Shown here one piece after another: positions 46,791 to 60,628 of a stretch of 64,000 nucleotides of DNA. Made by a program: the position numbers and the translations under genes. This DNA is from Chamaea fasciata (lineage: Eukaryota > Chordata > Aves > Passeriformes > Sylviidae). Position 1 is the stretch's first letter, and each line of letters begins with the position of its first letter. The stretch is from the NCBI GenBank assembly GCA_029207755.1, contig JARCOQ010000007.1:45031656-45095655 (forward strand), read 5' to 3'. The notes under the pieces were generated by a model, which was not told where the DNA came from, made no database searches, and worked only from the letters and a program-made list of their open reading frames with translations.

Positions 46791-49700
46791 GGACCAATAG
46801 TGCCCACACTTTAGACAGGTGATATAAGATCTGTCTGCAAGAAGATGCAACCCCCTAAAGCACTTCCTGCCTTCACAGCCCTATGTGTGTTCTCGCCACT
46901 CTGGAAATGGGTCCATTGCCTGAATCCAAAGTGGCACAGGCCTGGCATACAGATGTCCCTGAAGATACATTTAAACCCCATCTTTAACTTAACTGTTACC
47001 ACATCTATTATTCTAAACCTTTCCCCACAAGGCACTGAACTGGCTCTCAGGCAAAATGAGTGAAACCAGATGTATGGTTTGCCCTGAATACTAACACTGC
47101 TTCTGAGACAAAAAAACTGCAAGCACTATCAAAACAAACACCTCTGAGCATCTCTCATGCAGTGTGCTGTCCTACAAGCTTATTTGGATTTGCAGGGGTC
47201 TGGAGAAGTCAGGGAAACACTGTGTTTCCCCCCAGTGCTTCCCTCCTCTCTTTAGATTTAATAATAATAGTAATTCACTATGAGCATGTACAAGTACACA
47301 GGTTAAAAAGCCTCTGAACGTTAATCTCTGCAGAGAAGTAAATTTTTTGGATGATATTATAAACTGAACTACATTCTGTATTCTTATTAAGTTACAAATC
47401 TTCTACATACTTCTTTCCTACTCTCCAACCTCCTTCATGCTGCCCCTACACCGGACTGACAACAGAAGTGAAGGGGAAGAACAAAATCAAATTTCTAAAA
47501 TGAACTCAGAAAATGCATTGCATTGCTGCAAAGCACATTTTGCAGAGAGCACTGAAAGCAATTTGAAGCACAGGCAAAAAAAACCCTCCTAAATCATGGC
47601 AATGAAATGCAAATATTCATCACTGGGAGATTATATACATGACATGCAAAAAATGAGCTGAAAAATTACGTTCAGAAGCAGCCTCACAATAACTCTGACC
47701 TTTTCTCTATTACTACATTAGATAATTATCAGACCAGGAAACCCATCAAGTAACACACAAAGGAGGCAGTGCAAGGCTCACAGCTCTGCTTGTTACTTCA
47801 TTGGGTTGTCTGAATTCAGTCAGTTATTATTTGGCAAACAGAAGTCACCAGTTACAGGCTAAAGGATAATATTCTGCCAGTCTATAGCCCACAACAAGTC
47901 AAAATATCAGCAGATAGAACATGTATCTTTACTGTGAAACTGATTACCAGTTCTTAATAGAGCTGGGAATATATTGAAGACACAGAACACATATCCTGTA
48001 TAGCAGTTAGCATGTCATGCAGATTGTTGTGGAAACGCATTGTCATTTTCGTGGAAACTCTCAGAAAGTGCAAGGGATCACTCACAAAAAGCAACAGCAG
48101 TTAAATCCTTACATATCAAGAGCTGAATTAAGTATGAATCCCCCAAGACAACCTTTTGACATCAAAGAAAGGATGCACACCTGTAAAAGGGGAGAGACCA
48201 GTAAGGAGATTTGCTTTTCTTTGAGACCCCCAAGAATCAGAATATGAAATTCTGATACTTTGTGACTAGCAAAGCAAAATGTGACACTTTGAGGATACTT
48301 TGGGGTAAGAAAGGTGATGGAAGGCTGATGGTGATTGACTGAGACAAGTACTATATATAAGGCAAACAGTTACTGTTTGATTAATAAAGCAATAGCTCAT
48401 GCCCTGAAATAAAACCGAGCTGTCACATGGTCATTTTGTGGAGAAAAACTGAGTCAATAATAGCTTGGGGGGTGGAGAGTTCAGTGAGGAGTAACACAAG
48501 GACAGACTGACCCAGAGAACTGTCTGGCAATGAACCCACAGTCAGCTCAGATTTGATGGTCAGCAGGAGGGTGAGTAGGACATAATGTTTCTCTTCACAA
48601 GGAGTGTGTAAAAAAGGTTAGTACTGAGCACTGTTTTAATAGAGGGAGAGCTAGCAGGTGTGGATTTGACATTTCTGAGTAGAAAGCTGGGAAGAGAAGC
48701 TTTCTTTGGGACAACCAAATTTCAGGCAGTGAGAATTTCAGACACTGAGAGCTAAACATTTCATAAGCCCATCGGGTATATATCTGAAAGAAAAATGACA
48801 CAATAAATTGGCATTTTATAGCCTCAGCTAATGAGCAGGCTTCAGTAGTTAGTGCTCTAACATAATTGAAAGGAGCATTACTTAACCTATTTCTCATCAA
48901 TGTAGGTGTTTTATCCTCAAGTTTAATCTCCTTCCCTCACTTTTTCACTTGTGATCAGCCAAGAGTATTTCTCCCTTTGCAAGGCTGCTGAATTCTGTCT
49001 TCTGTAAAAAGTAAAACTATTGAATGGAATAACTCTCTGGGATTTACTTCTGGTTCTTGTTTTGATGGCTAACACCAAGTCCCAGTGACTTTTTCCACTC
49101 TCTTCTGTGTCAATATAAAACACATGTACTGCTTTTACAAGACCTATCAAAAGTTTTTAAAAAAATATTTTCCTACAGGTTTTGCAATAGTCTTATTTAG
49201 AATAAAAATCGATAAATAGGCAGAATAGACAAGGTAAAGGAGACCAAAGTGAAAGGCATTAGTCTGATGAAATACAGTTGCTACAGCTTGACAAGGACTG
49301 AGGTGCTGTTCATCCTAAGTCTCTTCCTCAAATCCACGAGTTGTGGATGCTTAATCTATACATTTAATTAATCCTACAAATATCTCCTGAATCAAATTTG
49401 ACCAAGTTTTTTAAAGCTCTCAAGATTTCCCTATCACTCTGATACTTTAGAGCAGAATAGCAAATTCTGCTCAGTTCCTATAAAAGGGAGGCCAAAAACA
49501 CTCTTAAGAAAAAGTGGCTTGATGAGGAATCCTGAAAATGAAGAAAACTTTATTAGAGAACCAGACCTTACCTCTTCAATTATGACTGTTCTAGAACCAC
49601 TAGAGCCCATCCTATCCCTTCCTTAGCTGTTTTCTTGAAGGAAATCTCCAGCCAAACCAGAAAACCTAATCTTAACATTCCCAGCATTGACAAGGATGGA

Positions 49701-52117
49701 AAAAAATCAGGGAAAATGCTACTTTTTTAACTTTTTTTTTATTTTTTCATTTTTTTTTTCCTTGATAAAACCTTTAATTTTTTGCCCTTAGGTAAAGACA
49801 TGAAAAAGAGGAGAAACCTGATTCTGCCGGAGGTCACCCTTACAGTCCTGACTAAATAATAGACTTAAAGGTTCTATAGCAAAAGGATAAGAAGGGTAGA
49901 GAAGGTGAACATTATTTTTCTCCCACTGTCCTGAGTTACCTGCTCTGTCAAGAAGAGAAGGTGAGACTGGTTCACTCTAAAGTGGGTGGGTTGTTTCAGT
50001 AGTTTGGAATGAAGCTTCACAAAGGCTTCAGTGCATATCAAACTTGTAATCCCAGTACTCGGTATGAAAGAGGCCCTGCTCACCACACCCATTGCTGAAA
50101 CACAACCCATCCACAGAGATAAGGATGAAGAAGAAGATTGTGTACCCATGATCAAGAATCAGAGCAGGTAAACAGAGCAGAGGGAACATTATTACAGGTT
50201 ACAGGGCTCAGAGCCTGAGTGTTGCAAAGCCTGACACTGACTAATCAAGTCTTACAAATCACGAGGACTTATCTTAATACCAAATCTGACAGACACGTAT
50301 TGAGGAGGTACCTTGCATCCTAACATCTCAGTGTACCTTTGGCTGGTACATAGGCCAGTGAGAGAAATCCCCCACTCAGCAGCCTACAGCATCCTGGGTT
50401 TCCTTCAGAGGCTTCCTGGTAAAGTTCTGACCACCTTATGAACATTGATGACCTGAGGATGCCCAAGTGATAGTGCTCTAGGCATGTTCCGAGATGGCCA
50501 AAGGCACCTGCTTTCTCCCTCAGATGACTCAGCCAGCTGTCACAGGAGAAACTCTGGTGGTGCTGCACTGTACAAGGAAAGCCATTCTATCACAGTCTAA
50601 GGAAAAATGGCACTTCTGTAAATACACATTGTTATTCTGGGGAGGGGTATTTTGGTGACTAGTGTTCAAAGAACCCAGCCATTTCACTGAGCAAAACACA
50701 CTCTGAAAAGCATACTGCCCCAAAGAACCCATTCCTCCAAAAGCCAAGACTATGGGCAGGAAATACAGTCACATCTGCAGAAGTGAAGCAAAAGGAATTT
50801 CCTTTTAAGTGTTGTGCAGAAAATCTGTGGCCAAGACCAGCTGCTTTGAGACCCGTCAATCCAACAGCTAAGACACAAGATGCTGCTTCCTTTGCAAGCC
50901 AGTCCTGACAAACCATTAGCTTGATTTTGAGCCTTTCATTTCACTTCACTTTCACTGCCAAAAGTAGTATTGATCTCCCAGGAGGAAGAAAATATCTCTT
51001 TGCCTCTCTGAGGGCCATGGCAATTAAGATGGGTATAACTTTTTAGGAAGCTACAGAAATGGAAGGCACTTAGAAGTTCAAAGTAATATTATTATATAGC
51101 TCAGAAAATGACACAATATGCTGACAGAAATTATGCAGTATACTGCTTAATAAACTTACAGCCAGCATAGTAAAAATTCTGTCAGTAATAAACTCCTTTC
51201 CCAGTTGACTGCAGTCTTGTGTTGCCAGAAATTATCACCTCCTTGCAGATCCTATAGCACTCCACCTTCATACTCAGTAAAATGGTACCGACAATGACAT
51301 TGACAGCCAAATTATTTACTATCTACAGTAATGAAAAATACAAATAATTGACCTTGGAATTCTTGGGCTTACTGTTAAATTGATCCATTAAAAAAGTAAT
51401 AATATTTTATGCACACTTAGGTGAACATGTTTCCATCTAAGTGAGTATGCCATCAAGATGTGGATCTACCTGTATTTTATATCTTGGAGATAACCTTTAT
51501 TCACTTTTACATTTCTCTTCCTTGCTGCCTCAGATGTAACTTACACTATTCTTATTGTAGAATCACTTGGGCAATCAGTACTTGTGTCCCTGCCTGGCCT
51601 ACAAAGTAACCAACACACATCCAGAAGGTTTAAAAACAATACCAAACAAGAAAAAAACATTAGATTATATTTTCTCTACTTTTAGCATGGTGTCAGCTTT
51701 TCCTGTTATTATAAAAATAGTCATAAATTATGTATTTGTGTACATGGGTGATTTGGGAGAAAAAAACATGTCACCACACATGTCAATGGCCGGTAATATC
51801 CATGGGACCATTTTGAAAGCCTCTGATTTACTTCCTGTTAGTCATAAATGATCTGGACATTGATTATCTGATCAAAAACATCATCTTGTCCACACGACTA
51901 TCAGCACTTTCTAAATGGAGAACAACACAATCTGAGAGTAATTTGTAAATAACAGAGCGAAAGCTGTTCACGTAAACAGATCGATGGACAAATGCATAAA
52001 GAGAATGGGGCCTCCTGACAGATTACTCATAAAAACAAGTTATTAGAATTCATTAAATAAGCATTATGAGTTTACCAGCTTTAACTATCACACCGCAGCA
52101 GAGGATGGATTTCAGAA
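46791..52117. other. Unique AT-rich sequence, no gene seen
   Basis: No gene recognised. Points of note: an ATGCAAAT octamer near 47606 within a non-repetitive AT-rich stretch (47600-47740), a weak LTR-like unit ending at 48427, a T-rich tract (49727-49760), and complex AT-rich DNA at 51050-51480. Open frames up to 103 codons show no protein features. Confidence 0.4.
48243..48427 (+). mobile_element. Weak LTR 3' part candidate
   Basis: A TATATATAA box at 48352-48360, AATAAA signals at 48383 and 48408, and an end GAGCTGTCACA followed by TGG, as in an LTR followed by a primer-binding site. The 5' border is not found, TATA and poly-A signal are unusually close, and no target duplication was seen, so this may be chance. 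Confidence 0.2.
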
Positions 52118-52192
52118 GACATGGCTCAGTAGTCTGAGCACAATGTATTTGAAGTATTCAAATGCCCATGAACTACTGGTTTGAATCCAGGC
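52118..52192 (+). repeat. tRNA-like SINE relic or tRNA pseudogene
   Basis: TGGCTCAGTAG at 52122-52132 fits a Pol III box A, and GGTTTGAATCC at 52178-52188 fits box B, 56 bases apart (start to start). That is longer than a class I tRNA but possible for a long-variable-arm tRNA or a tRNA-derived SINE head. No acceptor stem or anticodon arm folds out by eye, so it is not a working tRNA gene. Confidence 0.3.
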
Positions 52193-55100
52193 ATAAGGCA
52201 TAACATTTTGTCCCTTTATGGATGATAAGCCACATATAGGGTGTTTACTGAATGTAGATAAGACTTAGAAAGCAGTCTCTACTGTTTGGATAATAAAAAT
52301 GACATATTAGCTTTTCATTAAAGGAAAATAATTAGTCAACAGTGTCCATGGTAAATCTTCTCAAGTCCAGCACAAGCATGCCATGCACAACTCACATCTT
52401 TCTGCTCATTGCAAAGCTTTGGAGAGTGGCTTTTTATTGTACACAAACCACACATTCCCGTTTCTGCATAGTCCCTTGCCTTGTAACACTTCTCGGAAAC
52501 CTTAGTGCAGACCATAGAAGCTACAGGTTCTGACTTTCCGTTAGTAACATTACTAATGGAGACAGAGTTAATTTGCTATTGCCACCCAAATCAAAAGATG
52601 ACTCATAGCAAAAATTCAGTTGAATTATTAAATATATCCCACAGTCAAAACAAGGGACACAGAAATTTTGGGGTGCAATGGGAGGGGGAGAGGGGATCCC
52701 CTAGGACTCTCTGCCACCATTGTTAGAGTCTCTAGTGTCTACAAATAACTTCCATTTCAAAGGCTGTTGATGCTGTGTGATTTTCAGAGAGGCTACAGAA
52801 GGGCATGACAACAGAGTGCTTATCACATCCATAGGTGGGACACCCAGATTTAAGAGAAAGCTTCTCTCTGCACCATTTGATTCAAACTCAGTGGGGCAGG
52901 CAATGCTGACCCTATGTGTAGCCAAAGCTGAGTGCCAGATTATGCCTGGTCAAACTGTGTGAGTACTGCAATTCATCACAGGGTACCAACCGTGCAGCCA
53001 AAAAGATGCTATCATCAATGCTAGAGCCATAAATCTTTACCTGAATGCTACCAAAAGGTTTAAACATCATCCTGCTGAGATTCTTTTCTTTTTGCCCTTG
53101 CTATAAGAGAGCACTCATGACTTGAAACTGGTTCAGAGAAAAAATATTGTGTGAAATGCACAAATTCTAAGACCAGTGTGGTTCCTTCTTGCACTAAAAT
53201 TTGCTTATGAATCTTTCTAAAAAGCACACAAAAAAAAAAAACAAAGAGGAGAAATGATCAAGTCATTTGGCAACAGATATAATGAAGCAGCAAGTGCTTT
53301 TCCAACAGTAATGTCTCAAGAACCATAGTGATTCATTGTAGTGTGGGAAACATCTGAATTTTTTTGAAATATGTACAGTGCTGTTACCCTGTGATAAGTC
53401 TTCTAAAAGTGTGATGACCAAATGCCACAAGGCCTTCTCAGAAATGTAGCATAGACCTAATAAATACATAAATAATCCAACATTTCTTTGACATTTATTG
53501 ACTTCCCAGGGGCTCACGGAATATGAAAGACCAGAATTTTAAGCAGTGTTGCCTTGTGTAGTTGAAAGGCAAAAGATGGAAGGACTTTGTTTACCTATAG
53601 TCTGAGATGCAGAGAGAAAATGAGAAGCTGAAAGTGGAGGAGAAGTAGCTACTGAGCTTGCTCTGAAGCCAGAGATAAGATGGGTTTAGATCTCTGACAC
53701 AGAGAGTAGAGAGCTCATAAATTAAACCTCATCTGTCAGACTAAGCTAGGGTTGATGTTTAACATTAATATTCCATAAAAGAAGAATTTAAGGTCGAGCC
53801 CAGTTCAAGATGCCTTCTCATGTCAGAGTACCTGAGATTTCTCCTTTGTCCAGACTATTAAGATACGGATGCTGCCACAATCATTCAGTGCAGAACCAGG
53901 AAAAAGAGTTTTTACCCCCTACTACTTGACCTCCCTCCACAGCCCCTCAGCCATATCAGACAGTGGTAAATGGGAAACATATTCTGCCTTTATTCAGGTG
54001 TTTAGTCTTTCTACAAGATGCTTCTTCCAATTGTGGCTTATATGGTACTCAGTTTGGAAAAGAAGGACTGTACTGAGGAGGATTTTATGAAGCAAAACTA
54101 GCTTTATTGGTGATAGCTGATCCAATATTGTGCTGTTTACTTAAAATGTATTGTTGCTGTAAGCAACACACTGAATTGCAAAACTATAACTGCAAACAGT
54201 TTATATGTCTGTGCGTGTACACATCTGCAACAAAGCAGAATGCAAAGACATTGGAATAGCTCAAACTCTAATTCAGCTATCATGCTTGCAGAGCTTGATT
54301 TACTGTTTTTAATAGGGTGTCTTCTCTATGCTGGAGCTGTCTTAAGCATCATTAAAATACTAAAATTTGTTGCCAGCTAAGAACATACATATGTTTTTAC
54401 AACAGCTCATCTCAAATATCATAACTCATCTGACAACAGTTGTAAACTAGCATAAGATGAGGCTGAGTCCTGAGTCGAGCCTCATGTATCCCCCCAAAAA
54501 TAGCAATCAGCCTCAACATTATGGAAAAATAGGCTGTCAGTTTAATTTCCAGGAGTAAGGCACAGAGAACAGGGGTCCAGATCCCGACCCACAGACTCGA
54601 TAGCCAGGCTGTGTGTTGCTCTGGTGTGAGTTCTTCTTTTCTCAAGCCGAAAAATCCTGCTCTGCTCTGGAATGGTAACATGAACTCTTAAAATCAGCAT
54701 TATAAAGGGCTGCCCATGTCTACCATGAAATACTCATAGGAAGTCATGCCTGAAGTCACTTGTTTTGGTGCTTTTGGTTGAACCTAAGACAGGGAGATGT
54801 GCCAGATGCATCCAGTGGATTCAACAAAGAATCACACTGAAAAAGGTTCCTCTTTTTATGTTCTTATGCTCCTCAAGCATAAAAAAACCAGGAAAATTAT
54901 TAGACATTTTTTTCTCACTTTTGCACACTTTTTTGTGAACTAGTCTTGCTTCTCAGTCTGAATTCTTCACTGAGTGAGTTGCAGAGACAGATGGCACAAA
55001 CCAAGCCTAACCAGAAACCATGGAACTGATCTGCAGAAGGCTCACTACGCTCAGCTCCTGCTAAAGGTCACCCCTGTCCTCCCTGGGAGTTAGCTCCATT

Positions 55101-57802
55101 GCCTCACTTAAAGCATCCTACAGCTAGCAGAGGGTTGCTCCTCAGGCAGCTGCTCCTAGGAGCCCCACCTCTCTCCCTTGGCCCAGGGGCTGACACAAGC
55201 CCTGCTCTTGGTGTGGTGCTTTTCACATTACAGCCCTCGTTGCGGATGGCCCTTTGAGGCATTGGCATCTGTTCTCGCACCAGAACTCCTCCTCCTCAGC
55301 TTCACTGCTCTGTACTCTGCATTACAGCACAGGGCAGCCCAAGCACTCACCAGTACCACAGCATCATGCCCAAACAGCTGGATTTTTGTTACTGATGGGG
55401 AACCCAGCAACAGGAGCTCCCACCAGCAACTGGCAAGAACAGATTTACAACAGCACCTCACCCAGGCTCTTCCTTCTCTCTCAGCAGCTAAAGGCTATGT
55501 CTTGAGAAAATCACTCACTAAATAATGCAAAAGGAGCTTTTCAAAATTACTCAAAATATTGCTAACAGGCTGCCAAGCTGCATGCCTGCACTGGTTATAC
55601 AAAGCACTGTCATCCTGGTGTTATCCTGCTGGCTGACACAGGGCCCAATTACTCACCTGCTCCAAAGATACTTGCAAATAACCACAGTCCTTAACAGGCC
55701 ACATGATATCTTGGGATCTCACTTTCAGTTTCTTGCATATCCTTCACTTATCCAAGCACATTTTTGGTAAGCAATTTGCCTTTAAGGCACTGTGGGTGAA
55801 AGGGAAAATCTGTCAAAGTTCAGTAACCACATTTCTTTCTCACATTTGCACAAGAGGCTAAAGTTATAGCAAGGAAAAGCAAAATGAAAACCTGAGATGT
55901 TCCTGAAGATCGCTTTCTGTCAAAGCAAACAAGGAAAGGAGCCATGACCTAGAAGCACAGAGCACCTAAAGGCCTGTAAAAAATAACTAGCACTAAGAAG
56001 AATTTCATAAAGAAAACAGACAATAAAAAAATACACAGACAGTATAAAGATTATAAACCAACAATCAAAACTTCTGTAGTTTTAAAAAAAAACTTACCTC
56101 TCATTAGACAGAGGGGCTGACTCCCACAGAAAACTATCTTCTTCTCCCACAGAAACTCATATGAAATACTTAGGAGCCACATAAGACAAATAAGCACCAT
56201 GTTCCTTGCCTTGTGCATTCTCCCCACCCCACAATTGATACATCCACCCTTCAAAGAAACAAACCTCATGGATGCCTTACATAAAAGCAGGACTGCAGAA
56301 CAGTCCCCACTTCAGTTTCACACATCCTCTAGGTATTGCAGTAATCGCTGTCAAAATCAGAAACATTTCTCACTTTTTTTTTCCAGAAGACAAGGCATAG
56401 CAACACTTTTTCTCGTCAGGATTTGTATCTTTGTTTCAATTTACACTAAGACCTTCTGCTTCCTAGTCCCTAGTACGCATGCATCCAGGTAAGCTCTTTC
56501 TAGGATAATGCAAAAGGTACAGAAAGAAAAACAGGGAGCCCATTACTAAGGATTTCCTTGAGTAAGGTGCTGCTGGAGGGGTTGAGCTGAGACAGCCCAT
56601 ACTGATGTGCAGAGTTGAGCTGCCTGACCGTGGGGGTCAGTGAGGGACAGGGAAGGACTTCACCTCAGGAAGCCTGGGGCTTAATCCAGGGTGAAAGCAA
56701 ATAGCTGGCTATTAACCTACAGCACACAAAGCTTTTGAAAACCTGGCATGAGGGAGTGAATTGCTTTCCCAGTAATCACTGCTCATTTACCTCTCCCATA
56801 TTTCAGATTATGATGTTCTGAGACACTTAATAATGGACAAACCCATCCTCCCTTGCTTTCACACTGCTGACCTCTTTCTTTTCATAAGTTTCTTGATCAC
56901 TCCAAAGTCAGTCAGTTCCAATTTCAGATGTGACCTTTCTATCCCCCCTTCACATGTTTACAGGGCTACTGCCTTTCCTTGTCTCCAGACCCTTTGAGCA
57001 AATCACTGCCTTGCTCAAATCCAAGCTGGATGAAAATTCCTCCCAGTTTAAATGCTGCTTCTTTCTCAGAGTGTCTCCATCCCTTGCAGCTGCCCAAGCT
57101 ATCAATTTCATATTTTAAAACTTCAGCAGAAAACATGAGTCCCACACCTCAGAAAAACCTCCAACTGCTGGGAAATAACCATCTTGCAGCTGTACACTGT
57201 AAAAAGCTCCTGAACAGCATTCTCCTTTGCTCGAGTCTGGGGTTTCACCCTGTGATCCCACCTGTGCACGAGCACAGCTCTCCCAGACAGTCTCTGAGCA
57301 CACACAGCTGCACACTGCTTGCAGGGACACCTTCTTATAGTGGGGCTGTGGCATGTCAGAAGCTTTTAGGATATAGGCTGTAGCAGTGAAGAGCAAACTC
57401 GTTGTACTCTAAAAATAATCACCGCAGATCCTTTCTTAGCTTGAACAAGTGTTAAAAATTACCAAGACTCACACAAAAGCTGTGCCACTGGCAGCAATAG
57501 GAAATTGGCTTTTTCTTCATTTGATGATGAAGAAATTTGTTTTGATCCAGACAAACCACTGTAGGTAATAGACGCTTTACAAAGCATTTGGGTTTTTATA
57601 GGTTAATCTGCTTTAAGAAGATGCAAAAATATTAAAGGAGGAATTAGTAATGGAAGCCTTGGGTTTTGTGCACAGAAGGCTGCCCGTAGTCTCAGCCTTA
57701 TCTTTCTTCTCAAGTAAAGCTGCCTTCATTCCTTATTTTTCATGGCTTAGAAAAGCTGGCCGGCCCAAAGCCAGCAAACAGCGATTTTCTTAGCCATGCT
57801 TA
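52193..57802. other. Unique sequence, no gene seen
   Basis: No gene recognised. 55040-55530 is more GC-rich than its surroundings and holds overlapping frames on both strands (115, 83 and 77 codons), but it has no CpG enrichment, splice frame or domain to support a gene. A 134-codon frame at 56979-57383 was also judged spurious. Confidence 0.4.
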
Positions 57803-57820
57803 CACTGCCATCTAGTGCCG
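57803..57820 (-). promoter_or_regulatory. Candidate CTCF binding site
   Basis: The minus strand reads GCACTAGATGGCAGTG, which agrees with the vertebrate CTCF core (CCASYAGRKGGCRS) at all but one core position. The flank is locally GC-richer (GGCCGGCC at about 57757-57764). CTCF sites of this quality often mark insulators or loop anchors. Occupancy cannot be told from sequence. Confidence 0.45.
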
Positions 57821-58790
57821 CCAGCACAGACTGCAAGGAGCTCTTTTGCTTTACGAACTTGTCACAAAAGATAAAAAGTCTTAAGGCTCATGTCAAACCT
57901 CAATTTTTCATTCGGAAACCAATCTTTGTGATACCACTATAGATTTTTTTTTTTTTCTGAGAACAGATCAGACTTGCTGTAATGAGGTGGGGGTTTTTTG
58001 CAGCCTGAAGTATGAGCTACCCCTCCTGACTGACTGGGCTGAGTGGTGATTTCAAATACCGTGTCAGTCACACTCAGTGAACAGGAATAGCATTGCTGTT
58101 TATCTGGCTTTGGTTAGGACTGAGAGACTTTTCACAGGGACTTGGGTCTCCAGAGGAGAAGTAGCTATAATCACACAATAATATGAGCAGTTCTCATTAG
58201 CTTCAGGAAAACAACACTGAGAAAGGTGACTGCAGATAAAGAAGTGGACTTGGCCTCGTTTTTCTCTCATACCATTCTGCTCTTTTGCTGGCTATGACTT
58301 ACACCATTTTTTTCAGTAAAAAAAAAAGAGAGAGCCGGGACATGAGAGCATATTATGGACTCAGATTTTTTACAGATGCAATAACATTCCCTCTACCTTT
58401 TTAAGTCATGTTAAATACACAGGGACTGATCCAACTCTGAGAAGACATTATGCAAGCTTTACCTCATTCCACTATGTGTTTATATATCAAACAAAGCCAT
58501 TTCCAGCCTATCCTGCTCATGTCCATTCTACTGGCTCCACTAGAAAGGCAACTTTGTGAAGCACAGCATGTTCCCTTACCTTTTCCAGAAGATCTCCTTG
58601 CAGGTAGTGGGCAACTCTTAGTGATGTTATGTTTCAGCTCACTGACTCCACCACTCTTGCCTGTTTTTTCTCTACTATGAGACAGTTGGACTGTGAACCC
58701 ACAGGATTCCAACGTACACAGAATCAATGGAGTCTTTCCAAAACTTTCTGAAGAGTCCCCCACTCATAGTGTAACTACCATGAGAGGCAG

Positions 58791-58818
58791 AGTTCTATAG
58801 AGCTCTATAGAGCTCTGT
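58791..58818 (+). repeat. Short palindromic tandem repeat
   Basis: Decamers of the type AG(T/C)TCTATAG are repeated about 2.5 times. They create the perfect 16-bp palindrome CTATAGAGCTCTATAG at 58795-58810. Confidence 0.9.
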
Positions 58819-60595
58819 TCTATGCAGACACACAGAATAAAAAAGGCAGCATGTTCAGTGGCAGATTCAAATGAAAATGAAGTCATCTCTTCCAGACCCC
58901 ACCACCTCTAACACAGAGCTGTGGCACACCTGCAGCGACTTGTTCTCAGGGCAGTTATTTCCTCATATTTTCAACAGGAGGTGACACTGAGCTTTTAATT
59001 AATGTTGTCCCCACTAATGCATTAAGTCTTTGCAGGTAGAACTTAAAGCAGCAGCTCTGTTTCAGGTCTGCTAAGCAAAGGTGCTCAGTGCCATGGTATC
59101 CCTGTGTGTTTCCTCATAAGGAAACTTAGGCATGTGAAGTGAACCCAGGAACAATGTTAGGATGTACTGCAGACCTCCATCCACCACTATTTAAAGCTCT
59201 GGTGACCATTGTGAATTTAAAAGTTACAAAAAATCCAGGACTACACACAGTGCTCCATAATCACTTAAAACCAGAAGAGCACATTTTGAAAGCTTAGTAC
59301 AAATTCATATGCAAATTCATTACATTCTGATTTCAGAGCACTGTTCCAACAGAGGGAAACCTAAACAGAGAGTCTCCAGAGCATCAGAAAAATGCAGTAT
59401 GCAGCAGACATTTCTCTCATGTGCAGTAGAGGACACTGGTAATATTTGCATGGTGCTGAGATCCTTGCATATTAAAGCGGGATGTGGCCCACCATCTTTT
59501 GAAGTGGTAGAAAATAGGCAGAAAAAGACATTACAGTTACAAAATGCAAGGTTAAAAATCAAAGGGCAGAAAACACCACCACACTTAGAATCACCATATC
59601 AGAATAGCTACTTTTTCAGAGAAACTGCCTTCTGAAATGACTTAGTACAGATAACTAATCCCAGGAGAAGTCTTCAAAAGCATCTGCATCTGAGGATGCA
59701 GTATATGCTCATCAGGGAGGTTGCTGAACTCAGAACAACTGCAATCAGGTTTTGATGTAATAAAAGCAACCAAGCACCCTTTTCTGCATCAGGCGTCTTG
59801 AAGACAAAATAAAGAATAGGAAAAAACAAACAAACAAAAAAATGGTTCAAAGGAAAAGAAAGAAAATCCTCCAGACTATTATATTCCAGTGACTGATTGT
59901 TCAATAAAAGTTATCAAAAACCCGCCTGACTTTCAGGAGGTTGAGTTCCACAGAAAAGGTACAGAAGATTGGTATCAATCATTCCCAAGTCACCATGCCA
60001 CAAACAAGAAAAACACCCACCTTCAACCATTGAGAATGTCATCCAGGTAGCCATCCTACATGGCACTGGAGAGTATGTGGGAGAAAGAAAAAATACAGGT
60101 AAGGTGACTTGTGCCTTGGGGGCTAAAACACCACAAGAAATTTTAGATACCTGCATGGCCCTTCTGATGCCTCCTTGCACAGCCTGGTATAGAAGAATTC
60201 TATTTATTATAAAAATCAAGTGAAGTGAAAATATCACTTCAGATTCAGCACAAGAAAAATATAATTAGCTGCAGTACAGAGGTAAAAAGATTCAATTGGT
60301 TAAAAGATGAAGATTGTTATATTTTCATGTGCCTAAGTATTTGTTTGAGAAGGGTGACAGATATCTCTAAGTATTCACAAGTTTGAAAGTGCAAACAAAA
60401 AGGGAGAATGAAACCAAGGTATGTACTGAATGTATTTACATGTGGGGATGCTGGAATTTTTGTTGTGGAGATCTGCAAGAACTAATATTTAGAAAATAAA
60501 TATTTATGTCATACTAGGTATTTGAAATGAGTCTCCCACATGAAGTAACACCGTAAGAGAAACTCCCATTGGCTTGGGCAGTGGGTGCTCACCGT

Positions 60596-60628
60596 TGAAA
60601 GCATTCATCTGTATGAAAGCATTCATCT
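60596..60628 (+). repeat. 15-bp direct repeat
   Basis: TGAAAGCATTCATCT occurs at 60596-60610 and again at 60614-60628, a period of 18 bp. Confidence 0.9.

Noticed and set aside
38800..52645. About 22-bp near match (ATTATTAAATATATCC-CACAGT type) at about 38803 and 52625
   Set aside because: AT-rich and imperfect, so plausible by chance. Not treated as a duplication.
55178..55525. 115-codon frame in a GC-richer patch
   Set aside because: Leu/Ala/Ser-rich start suggested a secreted protein, but both strands are open here and no CpG island, splice site pair or known family supports it.
56979..57383. 134-codon plus-strand open frame, with overlapping frames on the other strand
   Set aside because: No domain, signal peptide or family resemblance, and comparable frames overlap it on both strands. 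Chance is the simplest reading.
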